Positions 45,444-58,634 of a DNA stretch of 64,000 nt are shown here, piece after piece. Location of the stretch: assembly GCA_020881915.1 (NCBI GenBank), contig JAJFPB010000005.1, forward strand, positions 1,674,001-1,738,000, given 5' to 3'. A program made the translations under genes and the position numbers. Under the pieces are notes generated by a model that saw only the letters and a list, made by a program, of their open reading frames with translations, was not told where the DNA came from and searched no databases. Within the stretch, counting starts at the first letter, position 1; each line of letters starts with the position of its first letter. The DNA is from Paramyrothecium sp. XJ0827 (taxonomy: Eukaryota; Ascomycota; Sordariomycetes; Hypocreales; Stachybotryaceae).

Positions 45444-47209
45444 TTAGGCGGCCGGTTTGTCCTCCTTCTTGTCGTCCCAGCCCCAAACAAAGGACAGGTA
45501 TTTCACCATGTTCACACGTTTTGAGCGCATTTCGACCATCCAGGGGTGCTCAAGCATTTTCCAAGGGCTAGCTCGCCTGTTGGGTTGTTTCTCAAGACTA
45601 TAGCACGTTAGTACCAAATCGGGAACAAAGGAGATCTGAAGCGTGCACATACCAGCATTCAATAAAGTACTTGAAGTTGTCACTCCAGTAAACATCAACC
45701 TCAGGCTCATCCTTGAGCTTGGGCACAGGCTGGCGCACAATGTAAGTGAGGAGATCGATCAGACCGGCACGAGGCTGCATCTCCGTGCCGTCAGCAGGGA
45801 ACGGGAAGCGGTGCTGTGCCACTTCCAATAGCGTGACTCCCGTCGACCAGACATCGGATGTGATTGTGTACGATTGGCCCGTGATACGCTCAGGGGCCAT
45901 GTAGTAGCTCGTTCCAATAAAGGTGTTTGCCTCGCCCTTGGTTCCGAACACACCGGAGACACCAAAGTCGCAGAGCTTGACGGCGCCATCGCGGCATAGA
46001 AGAATGTTGGAAGGTTTGATGTCTCGATGGATAATGCGGCGCGTGTGTAGATAGGTCAGGCCGCTCAAGACACCTTCCGATATTTTGCCAAGTACCTTCT
46101 CGCCGGTTCTTCCTCCCAGCCTTTTGACCTCCTTGTAAATACTATCCAAGGAACCGCCTTCGCAGAATTCCATGACAATAGATATGGTGGCCGTTGAGGG
46201 GTCAGGGAAGGCTGCATAATAGCGACAGATGTGTTCCGAGGCACAGTCTCTGTTGAACTCAATCTCTCGCATGATCTGCTTCGCAACCACGGGATCAGGG
46301 TTGGTGGGAATAATCTGAACGACGGTTAATGAAAAGAGCCCGCAGGAGGAATGCGCAATAGCGGGGACGTACCTTCAATGCAAACACAGTCTTGCCACCT
46401 TTTAGCATGCATTTCGTGACAGCACCACCAGCACCTTCGCCCAAGTTGCCTAACTCGATGATTCTGTTTTCTTTGCTGGCGATCTTCCAGCCATCCGCAT
46501 CCAGCTCCTCACAGTCAGCGGTTCTGGCCTTTTCAAGCGTCAGCTTGTCGAAAGCTTCAAGCCCTTGTAAGCTACCATCCCTCTCCATGGAGACACCCCC
46601 CTCACTCCTCTCCGAATACATAGACCCCGCAGCTGAACCAGGCTCCGGAGTGCCATGCGGCCGCGGAACGTTGATGCCGAATTGGGAGGCGAGGGACAAG
46701 CCCGAAAATTGTGAGCCAGCTGAAGTAGGGTTACTCCCCCGACCGTCCATCGGGCCAAAACTCCCTGACCTCGAGTGGGCAGCACTGCTTTCGCTACCCG
46801 CGCCCGCGGACTGCGCTGGTGGTATAACACCCTGAGATCGTGGAGGCTGTTCATAGGGTGTCGTCTGGCTGCCTTTAGGGGTAGCGAGGTGTAAAGTCGG
46901 CAGAGGTGGCCTGGACGCCGGGGGTTGCGCGCCAACGGCCTTGGCATTTGGCGATGGGGGAATGGCGAGGCCAAGTCTAGGCGTGCGAGCTCCGGCGCTC
47001 CGTCCACCGGGAAGGGCTGGACGCAACAGCGGCGCTGGAGATGCTAGCTGGGGGAGGGCATTTGGAGTCGGAAGCGAAGCTGGAGTGCTTGAGGAGGTCG
47101 GAGGCTACCGCGGGTAAGTGTCATTCTCGGATGAGGGTTTGAGGGTTGGACAAACATGTTGAGCTCCGGACTCGATATTTTGAGGTTGAGAGAAGTTTGA
47201 GTCAGCCAT
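45444..47209 (-). CDS. mkk1: MAP kinase kinase of the cell-wall integrity pathway (Mkk1/Mkk2-type)
   Basis: Dual-specificity kinase expected to phosphorylate the Slt2-type MAPK. Exons 47156-47209, 46373-47104, 45653-46314 and 45444-45597; introns of 51, 58 and 55 bases; 533 aa. A Pro/Ser-rich N-terminal region of about 215 residues precedes the kinase. The glycine loop [12 protein letters not shown]-binding Lys262 (FALK, at the end of exon 2), catalytic HRDIKPSN (Asp360), DFG at 378-380 and APE are intact. The activation segment [20 protein letters not shown] has Thr393 and Thr397 at the T-x3-T positions phosphorylated by the upstream MAPKKK. This segment is the one characteristic of filamentous-fungal Mkk1 rather than Ste7 or Pbs2. 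All kinase residues are present. Confidence 0.95.
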
Positions 47210-50200
47210 TGCAGCTGCGTGCCGTTAGAGGCAGTTGCTTGAAAGTTCTTGCAGACGTATAGACAGGGTCGGAGTATGCAGGCGTCGGCCTAGATGCAGG
47301 CTTCGTGTAGGGCACCCGTTGAGGAACAAACTCGTTGCACGAACCACAACGGAGGAGCCTGAGGTGTCCGACCAAAGCAAGGGCAGCTAGGTTGTTATAA
47401 AGTCGTCATTCGAGTGGATAGCGAGCTGAAGTATGATTTTCCGGCACGGTGGCACGGTCGACGGCGGAGCTTTCGACGACTGGATGTTTTGCGGCGCAGA
47501 CTTGTTGTCGAAAGAGTGTTCCTGAGAAGAGGAATCGTGAAAGGAGAAACCCAACCGCAAGCGAGTGTGAGAAGATGTCGAAGATGGAACGGAGTGCGGG
47601 CGAGCTTGTCAAGCTTAGCAAGCCGAATGCTCAGCAGCAAGCAAGCCGAGACGGTCGGGCGGAACAGCCCGTCAGTGAGGCTGGAGCGACGGTGGACGTG
47701 TGTCCCTGGTTGTTAAACAAAACGCTCTCGCACGAGACAGAGTAGCGACGGTTGAGGGCAGGAAAGTTGGCGAACAGGAGACGACAAAGGCAGTGAATGA
47801 AGAGGGGGGGACGATGGAAGATTAGGCGTTGGCGTGTGGGGAGAGATAGCGGCCGACCTTAGGCCATTTGACGGCCAGAGGAGGGACAACTGTAAGGTAA
47901 GTAAGGGAAGGACTGGGAGCGGCTTGGCTTGGGGAGGGTCACCCGCTCTACAGGCACAAGGTACAGGGCAGGCTCACTAACCGTCTTGGTCTAGTGCCCG
48001 GGGGCCTGGTACCTTGTCTCGCGCTAATGTTCCCCGGCTGTGGCCAACCTGTAACTGTACTTGATGTGGGATGTGATAGTGTGGGTAAGAGACAGGCAAT
48101 GAGACGAATGCGATGACAAAATCGACAGCGGCAGAGCTTGGAGGGAAGGGCATAAACTAACTCATGACGATCTGTTACCTCAGAGTAGGACATGGGGGAC
48201 TCCGGCGGGGTAGGCCGTGATTTTATTTTGAACAGAGTTTACAGACGAGAGGATTGGAATGAAGAAGACGAGTCCAGCCTCTTGTCTATTACCATTTGTT
48301 ACATGATCCTTTCTTCCTCTTCTTTTTTTGTGGTATTCAACCCAGAGGTAAGTTCCTCGGCATGGCCAGGCCGGCATGTACAAGTCTGCAGGAACCTTGA
48401 AGCATCAAAGTACCTTTGCTCTCGGTATGCAACCCGTTCAGGCTGGCCACCTCGTAGCGGAGCCTAAGAGAGATGAGGGGGGGGGGGAAGGGGGGCATGT
48501 TGACGTGGTGGGTGGGTGCTTGCAACCGCACATCTTACAACTGTACGACGTGTGCCTATTTTGTTAGTTATTTTGCCCGACCTTGCCGTCTCATTTTGCT
48601 TCATCGCTCACCAACTGACTTTTGATGTGGAGGTGGAGGTGGAAGTGGGAGCGCATGTGGATGTGCAAGTGGATGCGTCCCGGTGCCAGTCTCAGCGAGA
48701 GGACGGAACACGCACAGCTCACCCCCCACTCGGCATGGCCTTTGCCTCTACGAATTCGCCCATCCACTCGGTCTGCTTGTCCGGCTCCCACACGTTGCCA
48801 CACGAGAACAAACCAAGGTAAGCCGTCAGACTTTGGCCCGCCCCTTCCGGGCCACTCCTTTGTAGTTGGAATTGCCAAGAACCTACCTAGATTCATAATC
48901 TTCCGACACGGAGTGCCACGTTCATCGTCGTTGTGTACTCGGTGTGTCTTGACACTCTTGGGTGGGCTACCGTATGCTTGTGTCGCAGCGCAGCGTACCT
49001 ACAGGGGACCAACCAACAGCCTCTCCGATCAGGCACAGGGTCCGGGGCCTACAGCGACAATATGGCAAGGTTGGCCTGTAACGCTAATTTGCCGACGGTT
49101 GTAGCTCAACGTTCGCGCAAGGGATCGTCGACCAAGTGCCTGTTTAATTCCGGGCATCAGTGTCTTGTGAACGGACATAGTAGAATCCAACACGCTAAAT
49201 TCTTTTGCGAGTCTTTGCGCTCTCGAGTGTTTTCTTCCTGTTGGACCCTCGCGAATGCAGCAGTAGCCTTATCCACAGCTGTTTCATTGGCTTTCTTGAG
49301 AAGTTGCGCGGCCCCCAATGGCACCACGACGCCCTTGTCGGCTTTGGTTCGCCGGGGCAAGGGGTGGGTATCGTGGAGCGGCTGTGGGCTGAAGTTCCCA
49401 TCCCGTTCTGATCGACACGAGCCAATGGCGGCGGCAACCTGCGCAGTTCCGTGTCACAGGTATGTATGCGGGCTGTCGGCTTCGGTGTTCAGATTGTCTT
49501 ACGCCTAGAAGCCTCTCCGTCGGCAAGAGGGATCATTGAGTGCCATGCGCTCGACCCTACGACAGCAGAATTTGGACCTCGACCAGATTTCGTGCACAAT
49601 CTGAGACACGCCTCGCTGAACTATCACCTCCACGTCTCATTGCCATGAGGGGCGGTTCGACCACCGAGCAGGGGCCTGAGTGGCTCGCTGAGGCTTGACA
49701 TCCATGTCATGAGCGCAATGCACAATGTGCCATAAGCCAACCAGCGATCGAGCATGAGGCTCTCCAAGCGCGCGTCTACAACGACGAAGCACGCTAAACA
49801 CCGAGTCCCACATCTGGCACGGCAGCTTGAACCGGGCCGTCACGAGGGTGCATCGACCGGACATGCCCGCGACTGTTTGCCGACTGAAAGTGACATAAAA
49901 CAACAATAATGAGAAGGATTTGCAGCTTGGCGTCAGCATTGAGATCATCCCCCTTTCCCATGCGTCATGAAACCGAGAGAGCGAGCCTTATACATCAACT
50001 TGGAGCAGCCGCTAATTTGAGCCCTGTGTAATGTAGCAACGGTCGGCGCTGCAAAGTGCAGAGGTGGATAAGACGATCTTGGGGGAAGTGGCGGCTAATA
50101 ACGATCAAGTCCCTAAGGTACTTTACTTTACCCCAGCAAGCTTACCATGGCTCTTAGGGTACCGAAAAGAGCTACTTTTCTTATTGACCTTAGGTAAGAT

Positions 50201-50915
50201 GTGAAAACGAAGAAAGGAAAAAAAGGAAAAAAGAAGGCGGGTCATCAAAGCACGACGTCACCGAGTAGGATCAGAATCATTTCTTACATTCTCTTAAGCT
50301 ACCATATGTAGGCACCTAAAACAAACTGGAATGCCATATCAGGAAGATGGATTTGAAGTACTTAGTAGCTCTTATTGGCCACAAATGAGCTTATCAGAAT
50401 TTTGGGACTTCATGGTGTTTTATTCAAGTAAGGTACCGTAGGTATGTAGGGAGTTCTTGAGTTTCTGATGTTGAGCTTGTAGAGGTACCTCTACTTTGCT
50501 GCGTATGAAACTTGAAGCTTGAAAAGGAATCCAAGCAACATTGGTGGCCGGTGAAGTATCGATACAATCGTTTGGAAGTTGGTTCAGGCTTCAACTGTTA
50601 AGACACACTGCGATAAAGTGAAATGCGACCTCCTTCTCCTTTAAAATTGGAACTGTAACCTCAAACTAAAGTACCCTGACTGCTTGAAGGCATCCAAATA
50701 CAGAGTAAAAGCGACTTACTGAGACCACAATGACACCCACAGGATTGAGGTACCGATACCTCCAAGTACAGCACCGTATCGCCCCTCCATCACAAACCCA
50801 ATCCAAACTTTTTTTTTCCTTCTTTTTTTAGACTATCGACGTTGAACCTCAAAATTTTTGCCGTTGCAGGTCGTTGAAGGAATCATCCACAACAACCCCT
50901 CGCATTTCGCATACG
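47210..50915. promoter_or_regulatory. Divergent intergenic region 3.7 kb, mkk1 / dbp8; no gene seen
   Basis: Long spacer between two divergent starts. Holds GTAAGGTAAGTAAGG near 47894, GGTACCTTG near 48009, the G-rich tract at 48479-48496 and a purine-rich GGAGGT stretch near 48630. The last 800 bases before dbp8 are AT-rich with repeated GGTACC/CCTTAGGTA words (50110, 50157, 50190, 50432, 50485). A long pyrimidine tract ending TTTAG at 50809-50830 could be the 3' splice site of a leader intron. Open frames between 47900 and 49950 are unconvincing. Confidence 0.5.
48479..48496 (+). repeat. G-rich tract (possible G-quadruplex or sequencing-sensitive run)
   Basis: Two G-runs of about nine and six bases separated by AA. 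Only two runs lie close together, so quadruplex formation is uncertain. Confidence 0.6.
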
Positions 50916-52577
50916 ATGCCGTCTGCCCATTCTGCAACCTCTGTTGCAGCGCCAGACGCCGCTGAATCACCTGAGAGAGTGACTTCATCCGATGAATCAG
51001 ACTACCTCGACAATCCAGCGTCAAGGAAGAAGCGTCGAATCTCGATAGACGGCGAGTCTGCCACTGCCGATCGGGCTTCCCTCACTCGTAACGGAGACTA
51101 CGAAGTAGCGGACGAAGACGATGATGATGCCGAGGCTGAAGAAGAAGAGATTTCTCGAGTGCTATCTACCATCGCTGCGCCATCCCGAGTGAAGAGAAAA
51201 CCGGAGACACCAGCAGTGACCGCAACGACGTCGACCAACACCTCACAAAAGAACCTCCTCGCCCCCACCGACCCGAATGTCAGCTTTTCGTCTCTCAAGC
51301 TACGGCCATGGCTCGTGCAGTCCTTGAATAACATGGCAATCACCCGCCCTACCGGCATTCAGAAAGGCTGTATACCCGAAATTCTGAAGGGAAGGGATTG
51401 CATTGGTGGCAGCCGAACCGGTTCTGGTAAAACTGTCGCATTTGCTGCGCCCATTCTGCAGAAGTGGTCTGAGGATCCTACTGCTATATTCGCCGTCGTT
51501 TTAACACCTACGCGCGAGCTGGCGTTGCAGATTTATGAGCAGTTCAAGGCCATATCTTCCCCCCAGAGCCTGAAAGCTATTCTCGTCACTGGAGGCTCAG
51601 ATATGCGACCACAGGCCATCGCCTTGGCGCAGCGACCTCACGTTGTCATTGCAACGCCGGGTAGGCTAGCTGATCATATACGGACATCGGGAGAAGATAC
51701 AATTTGTGGCTTGCGCAGAACACGTTTCGTTGTGCTCGACGAGGCTGACCGGCTGCTCCATGCTACCGGACCTGGAAGTATGCTGCCGGACGTGGAGGAG
51801 TGTCTCTCGGCTTTGCCGCCAGCCACCGAACGGCAAACACTTCTCTTTACTGCGACAATTACACCCGAAGTCCGCGCATTGAAAGACATGCCGCAAAAGC
51901 CGGGAAAGCAACCCGTCTTTGTCTGCGAAGTAGACACCCAGACATTGGCTATCCCAGCGACCTTGAGTCAGAAGCACATTCAAATTCCAGTCACGCACAA
52001 GGAGCATTACCTTCACGTTTTTCTCCTGACCAAGGGAAATGTTGACAAGACTCTAATCATATTTTGCAACCGCACCTCCACAGCTGATTACCTGCACCAT
52101 CTTCTGAGGCTGCTCAACCATCGGGTGACTTCTCTGCATTCCAAGCTCCCACAGAGACAAAGAATCGACAATCTCGCTCGGTTCCGCGCGTCGGCCGCTC
52201 GCATTCTCGTTGCCACGGACGTCGCCGCTCGTGGTCTTGACATTCCGGAAGTCAGTATGGTTGTCAACTACGACATCCCGCGAGATCCAGACGACTACAT
52301 CCACCGTGTTGGTCGTACCGCTCGTGCTGGTCGTCATGGTGAGGCTATTACCCTTGTCGGTCAACGTGATGTGGAGCTCGTCCTGGCCATCGAAAACCGT
52401 GTAGGCAGGCAGATGGATGCATGGGAGGAAGAGGGCGTCAACCTTGAGACCAGGGTCATCAGGGACGCGCTCAAGGAAGTCAGTGAGAAGAAGAGAGAAG
52501 CGTTGTTGGAGGTAGAGGAAGGCAGAGAGGTTGGCGGCAAGCGGAAGCGGACGAAACAGAAGCTTCGTGCCGCATAG
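50916..52577 (+). CDS. dbp8: DEAD-box ATP-dependent RNA helicase Dbp8
   Basis: Nucleolar helicase for 18S rRNA/40S maturation. Single exon, 553 aa; start is the ATG at 50916 (MPSAHSATS), the first ATG in frame. The N-terminus is acidic ([16 protein letters not shown]). Motifs in order: [20 protein letters not shown] with the Q motif [11 protein letters not shown], Walker [32 protein letters not shown] ([10 protein letters not shown]), motif III as TAT ([13 protein letters not shown] is commoner), [17 protein letters not shown] and [13 protein letters not shown]. The Lys/Arg-rich tail [12 protein letters not shown] is a likely nuclear signal. The domain set and length match Dbp8 better than Rrp3 or Dbp4. 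Confidence 0.93.
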   Translation: MPSAHSATSVAAPDAAESPERVTSSDESDYLDNPASRKKRRISIDGESATADRASLTRNGDYEVADEDDDDAEAEEEEISRVLSTIAAPSRVKRKPETPAVTATTSTNTSQKNLLAPTDPNVSFSSLKLRPWLVQSLNNMAITRPTGIQKGCIPEILKGRDCIGGSRTGSGKTVAFAAPILQKWSEDPTAIFAVVLTPTRELALQIYEQFKAISSPQSLKAILVTGGSDMRPQAIALAQRPHVVIATPGRLADHIRTSGEDTICGLRRTRFVVLDEADRLLHATGPGSMLPDVEECLSALPPATERQTLLFTATITPEVRALKDMPQKPGKQPVFVCEVDTQTLAIPATLSQKHIQIPVTHKEHYLHVFLLTKGNVDKTLIIFCNRTSTADYLHHLLRLLNHRVTSLHSKLPQRQRIDNLARFRASAARILVATDVAARGLDIPEVSMVVNYDIPRDPDDYIHRVGRTARAGRHGEAITLVGQRDVELVLAIENRVGRQMDAWEEEGVNLETRVIRDALKEVSEKKREALLEVEEGREVGGKRKRTKQKLRAA

Positions 52578-55500
52578 CGGGATTGCTGACTGAGATCTAG
52601 CGTATGGATACCATTTGCCTCATCTCGAAGAAAGTGTCTTGATTCATGATGTTTTGCGGTGACCATGACCAGGGTAACCGGCACGACCAATGAAGACTAT
52701 GCGTTTCCCTTGCTGCTATGACTCCCAGCATGGCGGTTCTGGATGAAGAGCTCGGACCTGCCAGGGCATATTCTCCATCCCTGAGGCTTCCTCTGCCTGC
52801 CCACTTGCTCGGGCCAGGAGATGACGGTGTGGAGGTCCACTCCGTGAGCCTGGCTATGGTAAGCAGGGGTCAAAAGTGCGACACGCAGTGGCACGGCAGC
52901 CCGTTCCAATGCGCCGGGTCTGAGATTCAAGGGTTAATCTATCTGACCTCAGCACAATTTTTCAAGCATGTTGGATCGAAGCTGCTCACCTACTGATTTT
53001 GATAAGCCTTCTGGAAGCGCTACGTTTGAAAGCGATGGTTATATTCTAAATCAAAGCCGATGATAGTTCCATTGGCCATACAGTGAACGGTTGCAGATGG
53101 TTATGGAGTCAACTCTCCCATGGACCTGAGTATCATGTACCCCGTAGAGGCAATCCACCTGCGTGCTCGCATTGAGTGATACATCATTGGTTGACAACCG
53201 ATAATGGAAGGTGTATGGAATATGCGTAGAAGCAGCTACAGCTGCGTTCGCAGGCCAGTAGCTAGGGTCGTAGCTCCCTGTGCCGTGCGACTGGCTCAAT
53301 TGGTCGCGAGAACTGTCAGCAAACAGAGCAGGGTTTCGTCTCATCCCTCAGCTCTCACGAGGTTCCACAACAACCCCTGCGGCCCGCGACGTGCTAGGCA
53401 ACTTGTTCGGGCGGATACACTGTAGGGCTGGCCACGAGATAAATGAACCGAGTGGAGTCTGCACACCAGAAAATTTCTACTGCTTGGTAATGGGGGGGTG
53501 TCGGGTCGGAGTGTACGCAGATGAGCGGACCGGGGCTTCCAGAACCAGGCCGACCAAAGGCGTGTGCGTCAGCTCAGGCACCACTTGCGGCTGTAGAAGC
53601 TTGACGATACTCAAGGAAGCCTCTGCATGGGGGCCTCGGCTGAAGGGGTGGATAAACACGAAGGGTAGGATCGTGCCTCTGGACGGCCCCAGAGCGGCAT
53701 CGTCTGGTGCCTGAACTGGGCGCCCACATTTTCTCCTCTCCCCATCCAGTGCTGCAGGTCACCATGGGTGGTCTTGTCAGCGATAGAGCTTCTATTTGGA
53801 TGCTACGTTCCATGTGAGCACGAAAAGGATGCCCCACGTAAAGTGGTGGAAGTCGAAGACGAGAAGGGGATGGGGTGTGTGCCGGAGCGTGAGCTCAAAA
53901 CAGCGGGATCTCTCCATCTGACTCTGGTCACCTCGCGAATGAACCGCAGCAGGTTGTGCTGAAAATTTGCACATTATCGCGTGGTTTACTGGCTTGTTCA
54001 TGACCATCAATAAGGCAGGTAAGCTAGGGGAGCCGACGATGCTAGGTCGCCGAAAGCTCCCGAAGAACACAAATCACGCGCCCACGGAAAGGCGGCATCG
54101 TGACAAACGGAATTCCGCGGCGTCGGATTCAGCATCAATCCCGGTTTCCAAGCAACACTTGACTGGCCTGACTCGCTAGGCGTAGCTTAATTCCCAGGAC
54201 AGGATTTGGGGTGCTAGTTCGTCTCCGATGCTCCCGTGACGGCGCACCATTTGACTGCTTCGGCCAAGCTCTTTACGCCGGGTCTCCGGGATTTGCGTTG
54301 ATTATGAACGAACACCATGCTTGGTGACCCTGTGATTTTCGGGATGTTGTGGAATCTTCACGGGCTTTTGTCGGGAAGCGTCCTGAGGGAAGTCCCGGAA
54401 TGGAAATACTGAACAGGATCAACAAGCAGGTAAATGCAGCATGAAAAGACACACCCCAAGGTGCGCAGACGGGATGCAATATGGCGCATATGCCTGTCAA
54501 TTCGGGCCTTGCCGGCACCCAGTGGGAGCATCGTGACGGATGATTTCCTCCTAATGGACTCTGAACCCGGGTGGCCGACATGAGATGAGGTCGTTACCCA
54601 CGAGGCCTGCTTCTGAGGCTTGCAGTAGCACCGCCGACGTACAGAAAGGCGGAAGACGCATGGAAGGCTTCGACGTGCCTCCGCCATTTCGACGTGGAGA
54701 AGGCTCTTCTGGACATGCAGCTCATAGTGTACAGGGCGGTCTATGCTCCTTCTGCAGGTCTGCCTGCCAGCCATGGGGGGGTGCTGTGCTGTGCTGTGCC
54801 GCAGGACGTACAAACATCAACGTAACATCTAACGGCCAAAAGCAGTTTCACGCAACCCGCAATACTGTGGCGCGAGCTGCCAGAGGAAGACGCCCGCCTC
54901 CGACAGGCGACGCAATTGTGTTTGGCGGTGATTCTGGTTATACCAATCATCGTTCGATCAACCACCCCGCAAGGCTCCAATCCCCAGGGACTGTCCGACA
55001 AATGCTGGGAGACTTGAGATGAAACGCGGCCGCCACAAGGTTGGGCCCGTACGGGCCGACGCAGCATCGAGAGCAAGAGCGAATGTAAAATTAGAACGTC
55101 TTTGTTTGAAACCATATGGGGACGCGAGTGGGTGCAAAGCCCAAACCTCCTGTCTCAACTGCGAGGCATCTGAGAGCTCGTCGTCATGCCGGTCAACATC
55201 TTTGTTGTCCTGTTCTCCGCCTCCGCACAAAACCCGCCGGCGAGATGCGGCGTTCCTAAGCCACACGACAGATTAAACGCTGTGTAGGCTGAGGACAGTA
55301 AGCGAGAGCCCTGCATCTACTACGGTACACCCGGAACCACAGCGGGAATGGGACATATCGGCACAGTTGTTGCCACGGACGCCCTAACGTTAGTGCAGGA
55401 AGCCCACTGTATTGTCTCTGGCACCGCCACGGACGCAGGTCGGTTTCGTTATCGCTACAAGCATGTGAGAAGGGGGACCAGGACGTTTTGGCAATTATCT

Positions 55501-56560
55501 TATGCGACTAAAGCTTTAAAGTGAGGGCGTGCGGTTCATGCCAGGCTGTAGCGCGTGAATCAACCTCAGACGATCGTCAGAGCCATTGGATGGTCAGGAC
55601 AGTCCGCTTGATACGTTGGGAGTTTGTTGATCTTGCTTATTAGAAGGGCTGGGTAGTGGCACAATACATTCCTGCCGACAATCCCAATGCTACTGCTTAC
55701 GGCAGACGACATGGTCTAGTATTAGGCAACAATTTGGGCCCTTTCAATCAATCTTGCACCCCGCTTTCAGGGGGGCTTAGAAAAGGTAAAAAGGTAATGT
55801 GAAGTATGCGTAGAGGTAGGGGTTTGAACATTGGTCAGCTACTCTGGAACCCGGCAAAGCCTCTGATATCGTCTGTTGGGATCTCTCAAAACAAGGGGTA
55901 ACAACACGGATGGGCAATCTGATTGGAGGGGTACGAGAGGCTGGTGAGATTGAGGTAGAAATTGACAGTCAATGCGATGATGACCAGTGCGTCGACTCTC
56001 GTTTTCCGGGGTCAGCTTGCTCTCTCCTCACTGTCCCAGAGCAACGAATTGGTGGGTTTCATTGGTCGAATCGGCTGGAAACCCTCTGTTCACCCTCGTA
56101 TGAAAACGGTCCGGAGAAGACCGAACGCTGCGATTGCTGCTTCTGGCTGGCCCCTTGTGCAGTTCAGACAAGCCGCCTCACCCACAAGGGGGTTCGCTGG
56201 CGCATGTGGTCCCGCTAGCGTGAGATTTCGTAAATGATGGCCAACGCAGCATTGTCATGCAAGGGAGCCACAGCAAAGCGAGTGAACGGTGAAAACCTTC
56301 ACCGTCTCTCAAGCCCATCCCAGAGGCCGCAATTGCTGCAGCAACAGTCCCGGCATGGCGGCGCTGGATGCGACCGAGCTCATGGGCAGTGGAAATGAAC
56401 CGAAACTTTGCTTGGAGCAGCCAGGCGGATCAAGGAAGGCTTGGAGCATTGTCATTGAGATCGTCTCGCTGATCCGTCCCTACGGCTCACACCACGTAGC
56501 ACGGCGTGGAGGAGGAGTCATCGGCTAGTAACATGAGGCTCAGCCCTACATGTTGAAGTC

Positions 56561-56592
56561 TGGTGGATTGGTGGACTGGTTGGCTGGCTGGC
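56561..56592 (+). repeat. Degenerate TGGTGGA / TGGCTGGC minisatellite
   Basis: Two 8-base TGGTGGAN units followed by TGGTTGGC and TGGCTGGC. Short, intergenic. Confidence 0.7.
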
Positions 56593-58428
56593 TCACCTTC
56601 TGGGCCGTCGGAGTGGTGGTCAATTGCATTCCCGACCCCACGCCCCTCCCTGTTGTATTTGAGTTGGGGTCGGGTTGCCTGTCGGGTTGCTCGCTCTCGC
56701 ATCCCTCGTAATTCTGCCATGGGCCACACAAGCAATACGCACGATAGCACGAGGCTAATTAGTTGTGATTGAGGCGGAGCGTGCGTGAGCGCACGTACAG
56801 GGACTGCGTGGGGGAGGGGACTCGTATGCTGGATACGTAGGCCAGAAACCGCCCAAATGAAACCATAATGTACGGTCTTACAGAAAAGGGATGGAATTGC
56901 AAGATGAATGCCGATGATGAATCAAATGACGAAACGGGCAGTATCAGTATTGGGCAGGATGAGCGTGACATGGAAAATCCAATACACTGTGAATTACCAG
57001 TGTTATTAGTGTTGTATCACACTGCGACATGGTGCCTCCTTTCGCAGTCCTGCCATTTGAGGCGTCCCGAGTCAAGTGCGGAGTGGTCCGCGTTGCTGGT
57101 AGATTGGGGTCACATAACTTGAATTGTGCAAGGAGGCTCCCAATGCCAGTGCGAGGTGCCGGGGAAGATTGAAGGAGTAAACGGGTTTCGGCAAGTAGAG
57201 AGACACGATAACGTCAATCTGGGGTGGCAGCAATGGAGAGCAAGGCAGGGGCAGGAGACGGTCGAAATCCAACCAAACCTACCGGTGAATCATGTGCACA
57301 CTACTTCTTCCAAGTCCGCTCGGAGATTGCTCGCGAGACGAGGAAAGCGACGATGATGACTCTTCTCTCGGGACTGCACGGCACTCTGGAGACCGGTAGG
57401 GCAGGCCACTAATGCAAAGCAAGTTGTGACTCGAACCCCCAAAAAGCCAAAAACATGTCTAATCAAGGGCCTGCTGAGAAATGGCGGACCTAGGCGGAAA
57501 TAGGCGGTTTCTAATCGACGTGCACAATGGAAGCAGCTGGATGGTTGGAAGGTCGGCTGCACGGCGACAGTGCTTATGAATCGGCACCCCAGGCATAACG
57601 CGCAGAAAGGGCACTAAGGGATTAGGATTAGACATCAAGGTCGTGATGGGGGGGAGTCGTGCGTGCGAGCGCGAGGCCACTTCACACGGTGACGGGACGG
57701 ACAGCAAACAGGCACCCGCGAGCCTATCCGGAGCAGGGAACCATACAGACCGCCCTCGCGCGGCTTGTGTGCGCAGAGGTCAGGGCACAGTAGGGGTACA
57801 GTGCCCCGGGGTTCGTCTCGCTAGCACAAGGGCGCACCGTCAACCAGCAACTGCAAAACCTTCCGGCCCGCTGGAGTTATCAAGCTCCCCGAGTGCGTCC
57901 TCCGTTATGCCGCGTACCCGTCAACGAGAGGGTACGGTCTCTTGGCTGCGCTCCGCACCGCCGAGTCATGTACTGTCCGCTCGCGAGTGACTCTCCACGG
58001 AGGATAAGTCGCACTCGGATTTAGTCAGCGGTACTGCGGAATGTCCAGGCTCCACCCTTGCCCAGCAAGGGGATGTCGTCTTCTCTCACACCTTTTTGCT
58101 CACCCATCTCACGCCTTTACGGCCGCACGCCCCCCCCCTCCCCTGTCACTGGGCTTTGCTCGGGCCCGCGTGCACAAAGTCCGCCCTAGCGGGCTTCGGA
58201 GCCAAGATCAAGTCTCAGCGCGGCGCCCTGGGAAAGACGGTGACCAGGCCACAGGCTCCAGTCCGAGTTAAAAGAATCGCGAGTCCCCCGACCCAAAGGA
58301 AGCCATCTCATCACCTCACGACCAGTAACCAACAAAACACTTTGGATTGTTTCAAATCTTCTCCCAAGAAAACATATCCTACACTTCCACTGCCACTCCA
58401 CAATTCTTTGACCCGATCAAAGAGTTAC

Positions 58429-58497
58429 ATGAATCCTAGTTACAGGCATCACCCAATCTCGGTCTACTCTTTCACCATATCGCTAGGCACACCGTAA
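58429..58497 (+). promoter_or_regulatory. Upstream open reading frame (22 codons) in the leader of the acidic protein gene
   Basis: ATG at 58429 to TAA at 58497, encoding MNPSYRHHPISVYSFTISLG plus two residues, ending 137 bases before the main start at 58635. Because it lies in the likely transcript leader, it could restrain translation. Whether the region is transcribed or the peptide conserved is not known. Confidence 0.5.
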
Positions 58498-58634
58498 CCT
58501 GCCACTGACGCTAAGCCCGCTTTCCGCAATCGGGCTTTGTTGCCTTGAGTCACTACCACCACCCTGATAACGGCCAGACTAAAATACAAGCCGACAATCA
58601 ATTTTCCCATCTTTCCCTCTCCTCTTCTGTTACA

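Larger units (their letters stand above)
52578..58634. other. Gene-poor region of 6 kb upstream of the acidic protein gene
   Basis: Longest spacer in the window. Base composition looks ordinary, not the AT-rich signature of RIP-degraded repeats. I found no transposase, polymerase or other domain and no tRNA. Short open frames are numerous on both strands and mutually overlapping, as expected by chance. It holds a (GTGCT)3 run at 54781-54797, TGGTGGA/TGGCTGGC repeats at about 56561-56592, a 20-mer at 55517-55536 that recurs at 61198, and a CT-rich probable leader from about 58270 on with a small ORF at 58429. Confidence 0.5.

Noticed and set aside
49157..49360. 67-codon minus-strand frame with a protein-like Ala/Lys/Glu stretch
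   Set aside because: TTG start, no upstream exon or acceptor found, no homologue recognised.
53051..53344. 97-codon minus-strand ATG frame in the 6 kb gap
   Set aside because: Starts with ATG but has no domain, no continuing exon and no coding support beyond its length.
57425..57460. Second tRNA B-box-like sequence (GGGGTTCGAGTC, minus strand)
   Set aside because: The T stem does not pair and no cloverleaf can be drawn upstream.
52578..58634. Degraded transposon or RIP relic in the 6 kb gap
   Set aside because: Composition is not AT-skewed, and no transposase/reverse transcriptase fragment, terminal repeat or target duplication was seen.
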